Source: Telmatospirillum siberiense
GTDB lineage: Bacteria; Pseudomonadota; Alphaproteobacteria; Rhodospirillales; Magnetospirillaceae
Assembly (NCBI RefSeq): GCF_002845745.1
Contig: NZ_PIUM01000027.1
Location: 1-64,000 of the forward strand
Length of the DNA: 64,000 nucleotides
Direction: 5' to 3'
Shown here: one piece after another, positions 8,598-17,152 of the stretch
Layout of the letters: each line of letters starts with the position of its first letter
How positions within the stretch are numbered: position 1 is the stretch's first letter
Made by a program: the position numbers and the translations under genes
Notes under the pieces: model-generated
The model's input: the letters and a program-made list of their open reading frames with translations, nothing else
Databases searched by the model: none
Told to the model about the DNA's origin: nothing

Positions 8598-11500
8598 CCT
8601 TCCACGCCGATCTGCACGTCCATTCCAAATATTCCCGAGCCACCAGCCGCGACCTCGATCTGGAGCGCCTGGCCTGGTGGGCCGCGGTCAAGGGCATCGA
8701 GGTGGTCGGCACCGGCGATTGCGTCCATCCGGGCTGGGTGGCCGAAATCAAGGAAAAGCTGGAACCCGCCGGTGGCGGGCTGTACCGCCTGAGGCAGGAA
8801 ATCCGGGACGAGATCGGCAAGACGCTGCCGGCCGCCTGCCGGAACGATGTGCGATTCCTGCTCACAACCGAGATTTCGACGATCTACAAGAAGGGCGACA
8901 AAACCCGGAAGGTCCACCATCTGGTCTGCCTGCCCGATCTCGATGCCGTCGACCGGCTGGCCGGGAAGCTCGCCCGCATCGGCAACATCGCCTCCGACGG
9001 CCGGCCGATCCTCGGCCTCGATTCGCGCAATCTTCTGGAAGTCGTGTTGGAATCGGGATCGACGGCCTGCCTGATCCCGGCCCATATCTGGACGCCCTGG
9101 TTCGCCGCCCTCGGCTCGCAATCGGGCTTCGATTCCATCGCCGACTGCTACGGCGATCTCGCCGGCCATATCTTCGCGGTGGAAACCGGCCTGTCCTCGG
9201 ACCCCGAGATGAATTGGCGGGTCTCGTCCCTTGACCGTTACCGGCTGGTCTCCAATTCCGACGCCCATTCGCCGGCCAAACTCGGCCGCGAGGCGACCCG
9301 ATTCGCCTGCGCCCCCGACTATTTCCAGATGATGCATGCGCTGAAAACCGGGGACGGCTACGTCGGCACGGTGGAATTCTTCCCCGAGGAGGGGAAATAT
9401 CATCTGGATGGCCACCGGGCCTGCGACGTCAGACTGGATCCGAAGGAGACGCTGGCCCTGGGCGGACGCTGCCCGGTCTGCGGCCATCCGGTCACGGTCG
9501 GCGTGGCGCATCGGGTGGAAATGCTGGCCGACCGCGACAGCGGCACGGCACCGCCGCCCTCGGCGGGAACGGTGGCGAGCCTGGTCCCGCTGCCGGAAAT
9601 CCTCTCCGAACTTCTGGGAAGCGGTGTCGCCTCGCAGACGGTGGGCCAGGCCTTTGATCGGATCGTCGGCATCCTGGGCCCCGAATTGTCGATCCTGGGC
9701 GCGGTGCCGATCGAGGATATCGCCGGCACCACGCCCCTGCTCGGCGAGGCGGTCGCGCGTCTGCGCGCCGGCTCGGTGATCCGGCAGGCCGGCTATGACG
9801 GGGAATATGGCGTGATCCGCCTGTTCGCCGAAGGCGAGTTGGACCGCCGCAGCAAGGGCGACATGCTGTTCGAGGCGCCGGTCATCCGGCGGCGCGCGGC
9901 CGGCGCCACGGCGAAAGCGCCCGCCGTTCCATCCGTCCCCACCGGCGCGGCGGAACGGGCGCCGCCCCCGTCCGGACGCACCGGCGTCCTCGCCGCCCTC
10001 GACGCCGATCAGGCCCGGGCGGCGGAGGTTGTCGACGGACCGGTGGCGGTAATCGCCGGCCCCGGTTCGGGCAAGACGCGCATGCTCACCCATCGCATCG
10101 CCCATCTGATCCGTGACTGCGGCGTGCCGGCCGGCAACTGCCTGGCCATCACCTTCACGCGCCGCGCCACCGAGGAATTGCGCAGCCGGCTGGCTGTCCT
10201 GCTGCCCGGCCGGACGCGCAAATGCGCCGTGGAGAGTTTCCACTCCCTCGGCCTCGGCATCCTCAAGGCCCATGGCGCCCTGCTCGGTCTGCCGGCCGAT
10301 TTCCGGGTGGCCGACGAAGCCGAGCGGAGGTCGGCCCTGGCCGCCGCGCTGTCCATCGGCGAAAAGGCGGCGGGCCGGCTCATCAAAAAGGTCTCCGCGC
10401 TGAAGCGCTCCGCCGCCCCGGCGGAAGGCGAAGACGGCGAGGCATTGGAAACATTGGCCCGTCTGGGACGGGAGGCGGGCTGGGTCGATTTCGACGATCT
10501 GGTCGGACTGTCCGTCGAACTGCTGGAACGGAACCCCGAGATCGCCCGGCGGTGGCGCGGCCGCTTCACCCATATCCTGGCCGATGAATTCCAGGACATC
10601 GACGCCTGGCAATACCGCATTCTGAAAGTCCTGGCCGGGGAAAACGGCAATCTGTGCGTGATCGGGGATCCCGATCAGGCGATCTACGGCTTCCGGGGCG
10701 CCGATGCCACCTGCTTCGAACGATTCGCCCAGGACTTTCCCTCCGCGAAAACGATCAGGCTCGGCCGAAATTACCGGTCGAGCGGCGCCATCGTCGCCGC
10801 CGCCTCGGCGATCGTCGGGCGAGCGGCCGAAGAAACCGCCGTCAGACCGACCGGCGATTCCATCGTGCTGCACACGGCCTCGTCCGAAGGGGCGGAAGCC
10901 GTCTTCGTCGGCGGCACCATCGAGACCCTGATGGGCGGCCACGACATGCTCGCCGCCAATCGCAAAACCGGCGGGAAGAAGGCCTCCGGACCTCTCGGCT
11001 TCGCCGACGTCGCCGTCCTTTACCGAACCGACGCCCAGGCGGCGGCGTTGCGGGCTGTTTTCGACCGGGCCGGCATTCCTTTCAGGAAAAGCACGCCGGC
11101 GCCCATCGCCGGCCATGAGGGTGTCGTCGCCATCCTCGACGCCCTGGCCGGGCAGAGCGGGCAGGACCGGGCGCCCGACCTTCAGGCCCGTCTGGAAGCG
11201 GCGGCCGACGCGGCGGCACGGCGGGAGGAGACCGGCGCGGCGACGCTGGCCGAGGCGAAAGGCTGGCTCAAGACGCTCGCCGCCGCCTATGGCGATGAGA
11301 AGGCGTTGCGGGAGCAGGTGGCGCTGTCCACCGAGGCGGATTTCCACGACGCCCGCGCCGACCGGGTGTCCCTGCTGACCATGCACGCCGCCAAGGGCTT
11401 GGAATTTCCCGTGGTCTTCGTCGTCGGCCTGGAGGACGGACTGGTGCCGTTCTCCTTCCCCGGTTCACCGGAAGACGCCGGATCGCTGGCCGAGGAGCGG

Positions 11501-11692
11501 CGGCTGTTCTATGTCGCCGTCACCCGCGCCCGGGACCGGCTGTTTCTCACCCGCGCCACCGAGCGGTTCTGGTACGGCAAGACTTGCGCATTGCCGCCCT
11601 CGCCTTTCCTGCAAGACATTCCGCCCCACCTGACCAGGCACGAAACCGCCGCGGCCCCCGCTCCGCGAGCAAAGCAATACAACCTGTTCTGA
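8594..11692 (+). CDS. EndoQ-like PHP endonuclease fused to UvrD/PcrA-type helicase
   Basis: A 1032-residue two-part DNA-repair protein. Residues 1-400 form a PHP-type phosphoesterase like endonuclease Q, which nicks 5' of deaminated bases: DLHVHSKYS (6-14), SNSDAHS, and a zinc-ribbon-like segment with Cys near 277 and CPVCG near 293-297 followed by VGVAHRVEMLADR. After an Ala/Pro linker (about 435-465) comes a complete superfamily 1A helicase: Walker A AGPGSGKT (about 488), ITFTRRATEEL, DEFQD (about 663), GDPDQAIYGFRGAD, GRNYRS, TMHAAKGLEFPVV (about 929), and FYVAVTRARDRLFL. The last five residues, QYNLF, resemble a beta-clamp-binding motif. The start at 8594 overlaps the tyrA stop (ATGA) and gives the PHP motif at the extreme N-terminus, as in EndoQ. 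The pairing suggests nicking at deaminated bases followed by unwinding of the nicked strand. Confidence 0.85.
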   Translation: MTFHADLHVHSKYSRATSRDLDLERLAWWAAVKGIEVVGTGDCVHPGWVAEIKEKLEPAGGGLYRLRQEIRDEIGKTLPAACRNDVRFLLTTEISTIYKKGDKTRKVHHLVCLPDLDAVDRLAGKLARIGNIASDGRPILGLDSRNLLEVVLESGSTACLIPAHIWTPWFAALGSQSGFDSIADCYGDLAGHIFAVETGLSSDPEMNWRVSSLDRYRLVSNSDAHSPAKLGREATRFACAPDYFQMMHALKTGDGYVGTVEFFPEEGKYHLDGHRACDVRLDPKETLALGGRCPVCGHPVTVGVAHRVEMLADRDSGTAPPPSAGTVASLVPLPEILSELLGSGVASQTVGQAFDRIVGILGPELSILGAVPIEDIAGTTPLLGEAVARLRAGSVIRQAGYDGEYGVIRLFAEGELDRRSKGDMLFEAPVIRRRAAGATAKAPAVPSVPTGAAERAPPPSGRTGVLAALDADQARAAEVVDGPVAVIAGPGSGKTRMLTHRIAHLIRDCGVPAGNCLAITFTRRATEELRSRLAVLLPGRTRKCAVESFHSLGLGILKAHGALLGLPADFRVADEAERRSALAAALSIGEKAAGRLIKKVSALKRSAAPAEGEDGEALETLARLGREAGWVDFDDLVGLSVELLERNPEIARRWRGRFTHILADEFQDIDAWQYRILKVLAGENGNLCVIGDPDQAIYGFRGADATCFERFAQDFPSAKTIRLGRNYRSSGAIVAAASAIVGRAAEETAVRPTGDSIVLHTASSEGAEAVFVGGTIETLMGGHDMLAANRKTGGKKASGPLGFADVAVLYRTDAQAAALRAVFDRAGIPFRKSTPAPIAGHEGVVAILDALAGQSGQDRAPDLQARLEAAADAAARREETGAATLAEAKGWLKTLAAAYGDEKALREQVALSTEADFHDARADRVSLLTMHAAKGLEFPVVFVVGLEDGLVPFSFPGSPEDAGSLAEERRLFYVAVTRARDRLFLTRATERFWYGKTCALPPSPFLQDIPPHLTRHETAAAPAPRAKQYNLF

Positions 11693-11805
11693 AAACGGCG
11701 AGACTGTCCGGCCCCGAAAAAAGCTCAAACCGGCGGAAGCGGCGCCCTGTGAGCCCCGGCTCCTTTCTTCGGTGGCCCCGGCGTCCCTGCGGGCGGGCCA
11801 CTATT

Positions 11806-12789
11806 TTATTCGGTTGTGCAATGCCGCCGATCTTCCAGTTCCGGAAGCGCGGGCCCCACGGGAACGATGCCGGTGGGATTGAGGGCCCGGATCGAATAAT
11901 AGCCCCGCTTGATGTGATCGAGGCTGACCGTGGCACGCACGCCCGGCACCGCCAGGATCCGCAGCATATAGGCGTGAAGATGCGGATAATCGGCGAGACG
12001 CCGGAGATTGCATTTGAACAGGCCGTGATAGGCGGCGTCGAAGCGCACCAGGGTCACGAACAGGCGGATATCGGCTTCCGTCAGCCGCCCGCCGAAAAGA
12101 TAGGGGCCGTCGCCGGATTGCAGGCGCGTCTCCAATGCGTCGAGCATGGAGAAGACGTCACCTACGGCCTCTTCATAGGCGCCTTGCGTGGTGGCGAAGC
12201 CGGCACGATAGACGCCGTTGTTGAGGCGGGGATAGATCTCGCCGTTGAGGCTGTCGATCGCGCCTTGCAGGTCGGCCGGATAAAAGTCGAAGGCGGGAGT
12301 GGCCAGGGCGCCGAAACCGGAGTTGAACATCCTGAGGATGTCCGCCGATTCATTATTGACGATGGTCTTGCGTTGTTTGTCCCAGAGGACGGGGACCGTA
12401 GCGCGGCCGGTGTAATGGGGATCGGCCCGGCTATAGAGTTCGTGCAGATAGGCCGCGCCGTTCACCCCATCCCTGTCCGCGCCGGGATAATCGCCGAAAC
12501 GCCAGCCCTCATCGGTCAGAACCGGCTCGACGATGGAGACCGGAACCGCCTTTTCCAGGCCCTTCAACGCTCGCGCCATCAGTGTGCGCGACGCCCAGGG
12601 GCAGATCAGCGCCACATAAAGGTGATAGCGACCCGCCTCGGCCGGAAACCCGGCCTCGCCGGTTGGTCCGGCGGCCCCGTCCGGCGTGACCCAATGACGG
12701 AAGGAGGAAACCTGGCGCACGAAACCGCCTTTTTCGTCGGTCGCCTGCACCGGCTGCCAATCGGCCGTCCATTTTCCATCGACGAGCAT
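11806..12789 (-). CDS. Glutathionyl-hydroquinone reductase (Xi-class GST, YqjG/ECM4 family)
   Basis: Reduces glutathionyl-hydroquinones to hydroquinones with glutathione, rescuing quinone-glutathione conjugates in the cytosol. The 327-residue length matches the family. Diagnostic features are the catalytic Cys in ICPWASRTL (about 63-71), the NNESADI glutathione-contact motif, and the C-terminal helical segment ending IRALNPTGIVPVGP, which is typical of Xi-class GSTs. The ATG at 12789 is the only sensible start. It is last in a minus-strand run with the VOC dioxygenase (25 bp upstream) and DoxX, opposite a LysR regulator. The context suggests a quinone or electrophile response. Confidence 0.92.
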   Translation of the reverse strand: MLVDGKWTADWQPVQATDEKGGFVRQVSSFRHWVTPDGAAGPTGEAGFPAEAGRYHLYVALICPWASRTLMARALKGLEKAVPVSIVEPVLTDEGWRFGDYPGADRDGVNGAAYLHELYSRADPHYTGRATVPVLWDKQRKTIVNNESADILRMFNSGFGALATPAFDFYPADLQGAIDSLNGEIYPRLNNGVYRAGFATTQGAYEEAVGDVFSMLDALETRLQSGDGPYLFGGRLTEADIRLFVTLVRFDAAYHGLFKCNLRRLADYPHLHAYMLRILAVPGVRATVSLDHIKRGYYSIRALNPTGIVPVGPALPELEDRRHCTTE

Positions 12790-12814
12790 GATGCCGCTCC
12801 TTGCTTCCGCCGGC

Positions 12815-13672
12815 TCAGAGGACGGCGAGGGAAATCCCGATTCCCCAGGGATCCGTCATCGTAAGGCGTGTGGCGGCACGGTCTCCTGCCGCCGCCATCC
12901 TGCCCCCATCCACGCCGATCTCGATATCGGCGAGGCCGATCACCGGGCCGTCACGCCTCTCCGCGCCGCGGCTGTTCCAGATATTCGCCGCGATATGGTG
13001 ATGATAGCCGTCGGCGGCGAAAAAGGTCGCGCCCGGATAATGGCAGGTGACCTGGAGACCGAGCGCCCCGGCATAAAAATCCTCGGCCGGGCCGATGGCG
13101 CCGACCTGCAGGTGAATGTGACCGATGCGCGACCCATCGGGGAATCCCCGCCAGCGGCCGCCGGGGGCGGCGGCCAGCAGGTCGTCGACGTCGAGGGGGT
13201 CGGTGACCATCTCCACCATGCCGTCTTTCCGTTTCCAGCGGGATTTCGGCCGGTCGGCGGTGATCTCAACGCCGTTTCCTTCCGGATCGGCGAGATAGAA
13301 CGCCTCGCTGACGCCGTGATCGGCGGCCCCGATGATGGGCGAGCGGACGGCCGCCGCATGGCTCGCCCAGCCGACAAGATCGGCGCGCGACGGCAACAGA
13401 AAGGCGGTATGGAACAATCCCGCTTCCCGCATGCCGCGCCGGCGGGCCGCCGCATCGCGGCGAAGTTCGAGAAGCACCGCGCCACCGTCCGCACCGAACA
13501 GAGCCGTCTCGCCGTCGTCTTGCAGACGATGCAGGCCGACGGCGCGCTGATAGAAATCGCCGACCCGGGCGAGGTCGTGCACGACGAGCGAGACCTTGCG
13601 CGGAACGAAGGACGGGGCCGGCACGTGGTCTCCCACGCGCTCGGCGGCATTGGCTGCAAGCAGGGCGGTCAT
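12815..13672 (-). CDS. VOC-family ring-cleaving dioxygenase (CatE-like)
   Basis: A 285-residue protein of the vicinal oxygen chelate superfamily, made of two glyoxalase/extradiol-dioxygenase modules: residues about 24-135 (VSLVVHDLARVGDFYQRAVGL ... FYLADPEGNGVEI) and 165-285 (IGHIHLQVGAIGPAEDFY ... LTMTDPWGIGI). Candidate metal ligands are His in LFHTAF and IGHIHL, and Glu in NGVEI. Homologues are annotated as catechol-2,3-dioxygenase-like or hydroquinone-specific ring-cleavage enzymes. It sits 16 bp downstream of doxX and 25 bp upstream of the glutathionyl-hydroquinone reductase, so it is probably co-transcribed and aimed at quinone or catechol compounds. The actual substrate is unknown. Confidence 0.85.
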   Translation of the reverse strand: MTALLAANAAERVGDHVPAPSFVPRKVSLVVHDLARVGDFYQRAVGLHRLQDDGETALFGADGGAVLLELRRDAAARRRGMREAGLFHTAFLLPSRADLVGWASHAAAVRSPIIGAADHGVSEAFYLADPEGNGVEITADRPKSRWKRKDGMVEMVTDPLDVDDLLAAAPGGRWRGFPDGSRIGHIHLQVGAIGPAEDFYAGALGLQVTCHYPGATFFAADGYHHHIAANIWNSRGAERRDGPVIGLADIEIGVDGGRMAAAGDRAATRLTMTDPWGIGISLAVL

Positions 13673-13688
13673 GGCCGGTCCCCTTTCC

Positions 13689-14108
13689 TTATCGACCGCT
13701 GGGAGCGGAAAACGGCGACGGCTTCAGGGCATAGGCTCCGTCTCCGGCCAGCGCCAGGACGATCAGTCCGATGATCCAGAAGGCGGGGAACTCCCAGCCG
13801 CCGTTGGCATTGGTGAAAAAGAAGCCGGCCGATCCATGCACCGTGACGATGGCCCCCAGCAGAATGGGGATCAGCGCAACCGCGACGAGACGCGGCCAGA
13901 CGCCCAGGACGAGGGCCACGGCGCCCAGCAATTCCCAGGCGATCGTGACATAGGCGAGCCAGCCGGGCAGGCCGAGCGAGCCGAAGAAGGCAGCCGTTCC
14001 GGCGGGCGTGAAGACGAAGATCTTGAGGCCGACATGGGCGAGGAACAAGACGCCCAGGGCGAGACGCAGGACGAGGGCGGCGAACGGGGCGGTACGGGAA
14101 TCGATCAT
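13689..14108 (-). CDS. DoxX family membrane protein
   Basis: A 139-residue four-helix inner-membrane protein. Hydrophobic segments lie at about 8-28 (FAALVLRLALGVLFLAHVGL), 45-65, 70-90 (VALVLGVWPRLVAVALIPILLG) and 105-125 (GWEFPAFWIIGLIVLALAG). The pattern LRLALGVLFLAHVGLK is typical of DoxX/QsdO-like proteins, which often accompany ring-cleaving dioxygenases and quinone stress genes. The start at 14108 (MIDSRTAP) was chosen over an in-frame codon at 14144 because GGAG lies about 11 nt upstream and the shorter form starts just before the first helix. It is first gene of a three-gene minus-strand operon, divergent from a LysR regulator. Confidence 0.88.
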   Translation of the reverse strand: MIDSRTAPFAALVLRLALGVLFLAHVGLKIFVFTPAGTAAFFGSLGLPGWLAYVTIAWELLGAVALVLGVWPRLVAVALIPILLGAIVTVHGSAGFFFTNANGGWEFPAFWIIGLIVLALAGDGAYALKPSPFSAPSGR

Positions 14109-14198
14109 GACTTTAATCTCCGAACAATGGATCGGTGTCGGCAAGAAGAATGCATCCGTTCCCCATTCTTAACTATCTGGCAAAAATGGCTTATACTT

Positions 14199-14213
14199 CT
14201 TCCAAAATGGAAG
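14199..14213. promoter_or_regulatory. Candidate LysR operator in the doxX-lysR divergent region
   Basis: A perfect inverted repeat CTTCCA-AAA-TGGAAG lies in the 112 bp between divergent doxX (start 14108) and the LysR gene (start 14221), 8 nt before the LysR ATG. Its T-rich/A-rich dyad fits a LysR autoregulatory site. The GGAAGGA at its right edge also serves as the ribosome-binding site of the regulator. Confidence 0.4.
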
Positions 14214-14220
14214 GAATGGC

Positions 14221-15141
14221 ATGGACCGTCTCGATTGCGACCGCATGTTTGTCGCCGTGCTCGACGCCGGCAGTTTCGCCGGCGCGGCGAAACGGTTGGG
14301 GACCAGCAGCGGACAGGCCTCCAAGCTGGTCTCGAAGTTGGAGGCGGATCTCGGCGTGCAGCTTTTGAAGCGCACGACGCGCGCCCTGTCGGCGACCGAG
14401 GTCGGACAGGCCTATTTCGAGCGGATCAGGGGACTGCTCGAAGAATTCGATGCGCTCGAAGCCTCGGTACGCAACGCCTCCGGCCAGCCCGCCGGCCACT
14501 TGCGGCTGACCGCGCCGCTGTCCTTCGGTACCAGCCAGTTGGCGCCGCTGTTGATCGACTTCGCCCGATCCTTCCCCGATATCCAACTCGACGTCAATTT
14601 TTCGGACCGGGTGGTCAATCTGATCGATGAAGGATTCGATGCCGCCGTCCGCGTCGGCAGGCCCGGCGACAGCAGCCTGATCGCCCGCAAATTGTGTGAT
14701 ATCCGCATCATTCTCTGTGCCGCGCCCTCCTATCTGAAGGTGCATGGCGAACCAGCCGCGCCGCAGGAACTCAGCGGTCACGACTGCGTCATCGATACGA
14801 ATTTCGCCGATCCGACGAACTGGTCCTTCCAGGAAAAGGGGGGCGGAGAGGCGAAAACCATCGCCGTGCCGGTCAGGTCACGGCTGCGTTTTTCCAACGC
14901 CGAGGCTTGCCTCGCCGCCGCCGAGGCGGGCCTCGGCATCGCCCGCGTGCCGAGCTTCATCGCCGGTCCGCGACTGAAGACCGGCGCCTTGCGCCCGATG
15001 CTGCAAGATTGGGAAGACGCGGCGCATGGCCTCTACGCGCTTTATCCGCCGGGACGGCATCTGGCGATCAAGGTCCGCGCCCTGGTCGATTTTCTGGCCG
15101 GCGCCTACAGGGGCAAGCCGGCATGGGATTGCGGATGGTGA
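14221..15141 (+). CDS. LysR family transcriptional regulator
   Basis: A 306-residue LysR-type regulator. The N-terminal winged helix-turn-helix spans about 1-60 (FVAVLDAGSFAGAAKRLGTSSGQASKLVSKLEADLG), and the effector-binding periplasmic-binding-like domain spans about 88-295 (RLTAPLSFG ... AAEAGLGIARVPSFI). This arrangement matches the subgroup of LysR proteins encoded next to quinone or aldehyde detoxification genes. It is transcribed divergently from the doxX-VOC-reductase operon and presumably controls it together with itself. GGAAGGA lies 8 nt before the ATG. The ligand is unknown; a quinone or electrophile is inferred from the neighbours only. Confidence 0.93.
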   Translation: MDRLDCDRMFVAVLDAGSFAGAAKRLGTSSGQASKLVSKLEADLGVQLLKRTTRALSATEVGQAYFERIRGLLEEFDALEASVRNASGQPAGHLRLTAPLSFGTSQLAPLLIDFARSFPDIQLDVNFSDRVVNLIDEGFDAAVRVGRPGDSSLIARKLCDIRIILCAAPSYLKVHGEPAAPQELSGHDCVIDTNFADPTNWSFQEKGGGEAKTIAVPVRSRLRFSNAEACLAAAEAGLGIARVPSFIAGPRLKTGALRPMLQDWEDAAHGLYALYPPGRHLAIKVRALVDFLAGAYRGKPAWDCGW

Positions 15142-15195
15142 CGGATCTGGGGGCGCCGCCCGAGGCCCCCGTCTCCACGCCGATGTGGGAAGATT

Positions 15196-15687
15196 TCATC
15201 GACCGGTTGATCGACAATAGAGAGCGGCGCAGTCCTCGGCGAGGACAGCCCCGGTGAGCGCGATGTCGTCGCGGTAGGCATCTTGTATGTAATCGCGCGT
15301 GTTGAGGTGTCGCGCCTCGAAATACATGGGATGGACCTCCGCGCGGCTCGCCCCATAAACGATCCGCCGAACATTCGCCCACAGCGCGGCCATGGTGCAC
15401 ATGCCGCAAGGCTGTAACGTCGAGTAGAGCGTCATGCCGCCGAGATCGCCCCCTGGGGCGACGAGGCTCGCCGCGCGGATGACGACGATTTCGGCATGGG
15501 CGGTCGGATCGCTGTCGCTGGCGACCCGGTTGTGACCGGCGGCCACCACCTTGCCGTCACAGACGACAACGCAGCCAATCGGCGCATTTCCGGTGCGGCT
15601 TCCGATCTGTGCCTGCTCGATTGCCAGGCGCATGAAGCGCCTGTCCGATCTCTCCGTAATTTCGCCGGGAGTCACTGTGGCAGCCAT
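15196..15687 (-). CDS. Zinc-dependent nucleoside/nucleobase deaminase
   Basis: A cytidine/deoxycytidylate-deaminase-superfamily enzyme of 163 residues. The zinc and proton-shuttle motifs are intact: HAE (TAHAEIVVIRAA, about 68-79) and PCGMC (LQPCGMCTMAALW, about 94-106). The arrangement resembles TadA-like tRNA adenosine deaminases and guanine/cytosine deaminases. The N-terminal SDRRFMRLAIEQAQIG and C-terminal YRDDIALTGAVLAEDCAAL are closer to free-base or nucleoside deaminases than to TadA. The start at 15687 (MAATVTP) is preferred because GAGG lies 5 nt upstream; an ATG at 15702 would add five residues. The gene stands alone, convergent to the LysR gene. Confidence 0.82.
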   Translation of the reverse strand: MAATVTPGEITERSDRRFMRLAIEQAQIGSRTGNAPIGCVVVCDGKVVAAGHNRVASDSDPTAHAEIVVIRAASLVAPGGDLGGMTLYSTLQPCGMCTMAALWANVRRIVYGASRAEVHPMYFEARHLNTRDYIQDAYRDDIALTGAVLAEDCAALYCRSTGR

Positions 15688-15804
15688 ATCGACCTCATTC
15701 ATACCGGCAGGGAAACGGAAGCTCCCCGGTTGCTGGTCGGCGGGGGATGCTCTCCTCCCGCACTCCGATCCAACTCGCCGCCGGCCGCCGTTTGGACGAA
15801 GGGC

Positions 15805-16239
15805 CTATTTCAGCGTCGCCTGCAACGTGATCTCCGCCACGCCGGCAAGGGCCTTCGACAACGGACAATTGGCCTTGGCGGCCGCCGCGATCTCCTGGAA
15901 TTTCGCCTCGTCAATGCCGGGCACGGTGGCTTGCAAGGTCAATGAGATTCGATCGATGACGAAGCCATCCCCCTGCTTGGACAAGCGTACGCCGGCCTTG
16001 GTGTCGATCTCCGCCGTGGCCAGTCCGGCCTTATCGCATGCGAAGGAAAAGGCCATGGTGAAACATGCGGCGTGGGCGGCGCCCAGGATTTCCTCGGGAT
16101 TGGTGCCGTTTCGGTCATCCTCGAAACGGCTGCCAAAACCATAAGGGTAGTTCGTCAAAGCACCAGTCTCGGTGCTGATTTTGCCCAGGCCTTTCTTGCC
16201 TTGGCCCTCCCAATGCACGGTGGCGGACTTTTCGGTCAT
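15805..16239 (-). CDS. OsmC family peroxiredoxin (organic hydroperoxide resistance)
   Basis: A thiol-dependent peroxidase acting on organic hydroperoxides in the cytosol. The 144-residue protein has the OsmC fold with both active-site cysteines, in AACFTMAFSFACDKAG (about 58-73) and ANCPLSKAL (about 124-132), and the N-terminal signature GKISTETGALTNYPYGFGSRF of the OsmC rather than the Ohr branch. An AGGAG lies 8 nt before the ATG. It lies between the deaminase and an AT-rich intergenic region and could share regulation with the quinone/oxidative cluster upstream, but the sequence does not show this. Confidence 0.92.
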   Translation of the reverse strand: MTEKSATVHWEGQGKKGLGKISTETGALTNYPYGFGSRFEDDRNGTNPEEILGAAHAACFTMAFSFACDKAGLATAEIDTKAGVRLSKQGDGFVIDRISLTLQATVPGIDEAKFQEIAAAAKANCPLSKALAGVAEITLQATLK

Positions 16240-16672
16240 GATGCGGCTCCTGTCTCGATGAAGGGGGCTCCGGAAGAGGGAATGGCGTCAGCCAAAACTC
16301 TGCGACCACGAAGATCATGCGTTCAAATATAGTCAAAATTTTATTGCCGAACACCCTCGGATTCTACGGAAATATGGGCGAGACCCACATGTATTATGAT
16401 AATTATTAAAATTATACCGTCATGCCAACGCCGACAGATTACACAACAAATCTGTTTTTATGTGATGAATATCTGTTTATTATTACATACTTGCCCAATT
16501 CAGAATCCTCGCATGAGTAAATTCCGAGGCTATGCGGTCACGTGGCAGGCGACCAAAGTGACGGCGATTGACGCCCCACTCAAGATTGGCTCCATAGCCA
16601 GCGCGCGGTTTCACCGTTGGCCCGAGTGGCGGGGTGTCTCTTCACCCTCTTATCGGCATGTGGAGATTTCAA
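16240..16672. other. AT-rich intergenic region upstream of the DUF1236-like gene
   Basis: No convincing gene is present. About 16330-16500 is AT-rich (for example AATTATTAAAATTATACC) and probably carries the divergent promoters of osmC (minus) and the secreted protein gene (plus). About 16500-16660 returns to normal composition. I could not match it to a known riboswitch. Confidence 0.4.
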
Positions 16673-17011
16673 ATGAAGAGAATATTGTTTTCAATCGTCA
16701 CCGCGTCCGCGCTTCTGATGGGCGTCGGGGTTGCCTTTGCGCAGACGACAACGACCACCAGCACCTCGATCTGGACGACGGATCAAGGCCATCAGATCCG
16801 CGAGTACTCGACCATCCAGAAATTCAATTCCTTCAGCGATCCGAACCTGACACCAACCATCGGCACGACACTCCCCGGGACGGTCACGTTATACCCGCTG
16901 CCCGATGCGATTCAGATTCCGGAACCCGAACGCTACAGCTACACCATCATCAACAATCAACCCGTCGTCGTGGAGAGCACCACCCGCAAGGTGGTGCACA
17001 CCTGGAACTAG
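16673..17011 (+). CDS. Small secreted protein, DUF1236-like
   Basis: A 112-residue exported protein. MKRILFSIVTASALLMGVGVAFAQ is a clear Sec signal peptide with an AFA-Q cleavage site. A Thr/Ser-rich stretch (TTTTTSTSIW) follows. The C-terminal segment YSYTIINNQPVVVESTTRKVVHTW matches the pattern of DUF1236 repeats (YxYxxxxxxVVVxxxTRxVV), common in alphaproteobacterial periplasmic proteins of unknown role. The ATG at 16673 has GGAG about 9 nt upstream; an in-frame upstream start would put a non-hydrophobic extension ahead of the signal peptide. Function unknown. Confidence 0.75.
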   Translation: MKRILFSIVTASALLMGVGVAFAQTTTTTSTSIWTTDQGHQIREYSTIQKFNSFSDPNLTPTIGTTLPGTVTLYPLPDAIQIPEPERYSYTIINNQPVVVESTTRKVVHTWN

Positions 17012-17040
17012 CGTTGGAATGACGTCGAGGCGGCGATTGC

Positions 17041-17096
17041 GTAAGAGGGGCAAAAGGGCGGGAAAACGCCCTTCTCCCCTCGTGGGCGAGGGGCAT
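17041..17096. repeat. Dispersed intergenic repeat, copy 1
   Basis: GTAAGAGGGGCAAAAG followed by a GGGCG-GGAAAA-CGCCC hairpin and a CTTCTCCCCTCGTGGGCGAGG segment. The same 16 bases recur at 50145-50160, followed again by a CTTCTCCCTCG segment. This indicates a dispersed non-coding repeat family; both copies lie just downstream of coding genes. Confidence 0.6.
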
Positions 17097-17114
17097 CCCG
17101 CCGACAGCCGGAGG

Positions 17115-17146
17115 AAAAAAGGCCCCGTCAAAGGGGCCCTTTTTTC
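17115..17146. terminator. Bidirectional intrinsic terminator
   Basis: AAAAAA-GGCCCC-GTCAAA-GGGGCC-CTTTTTT: a GC-rich stem with A/T tracts on both sides. It can end the plus-strand transcript of the DUF1236-like gene and the minus-strand tRNA-Ser transcript, whose 3' end is 7 nt away. Confidence 0.85.
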
Positions 17147-17152
17147 ATGAAA

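Noticed and set aside
8525-11386. A 953-codon open frame on the minus strand opposite the EndoQ-UvrD gene
   Set aside because: It is an antisense shadow caused by high GC codon use; the plus strand holds complete helicase motifs.
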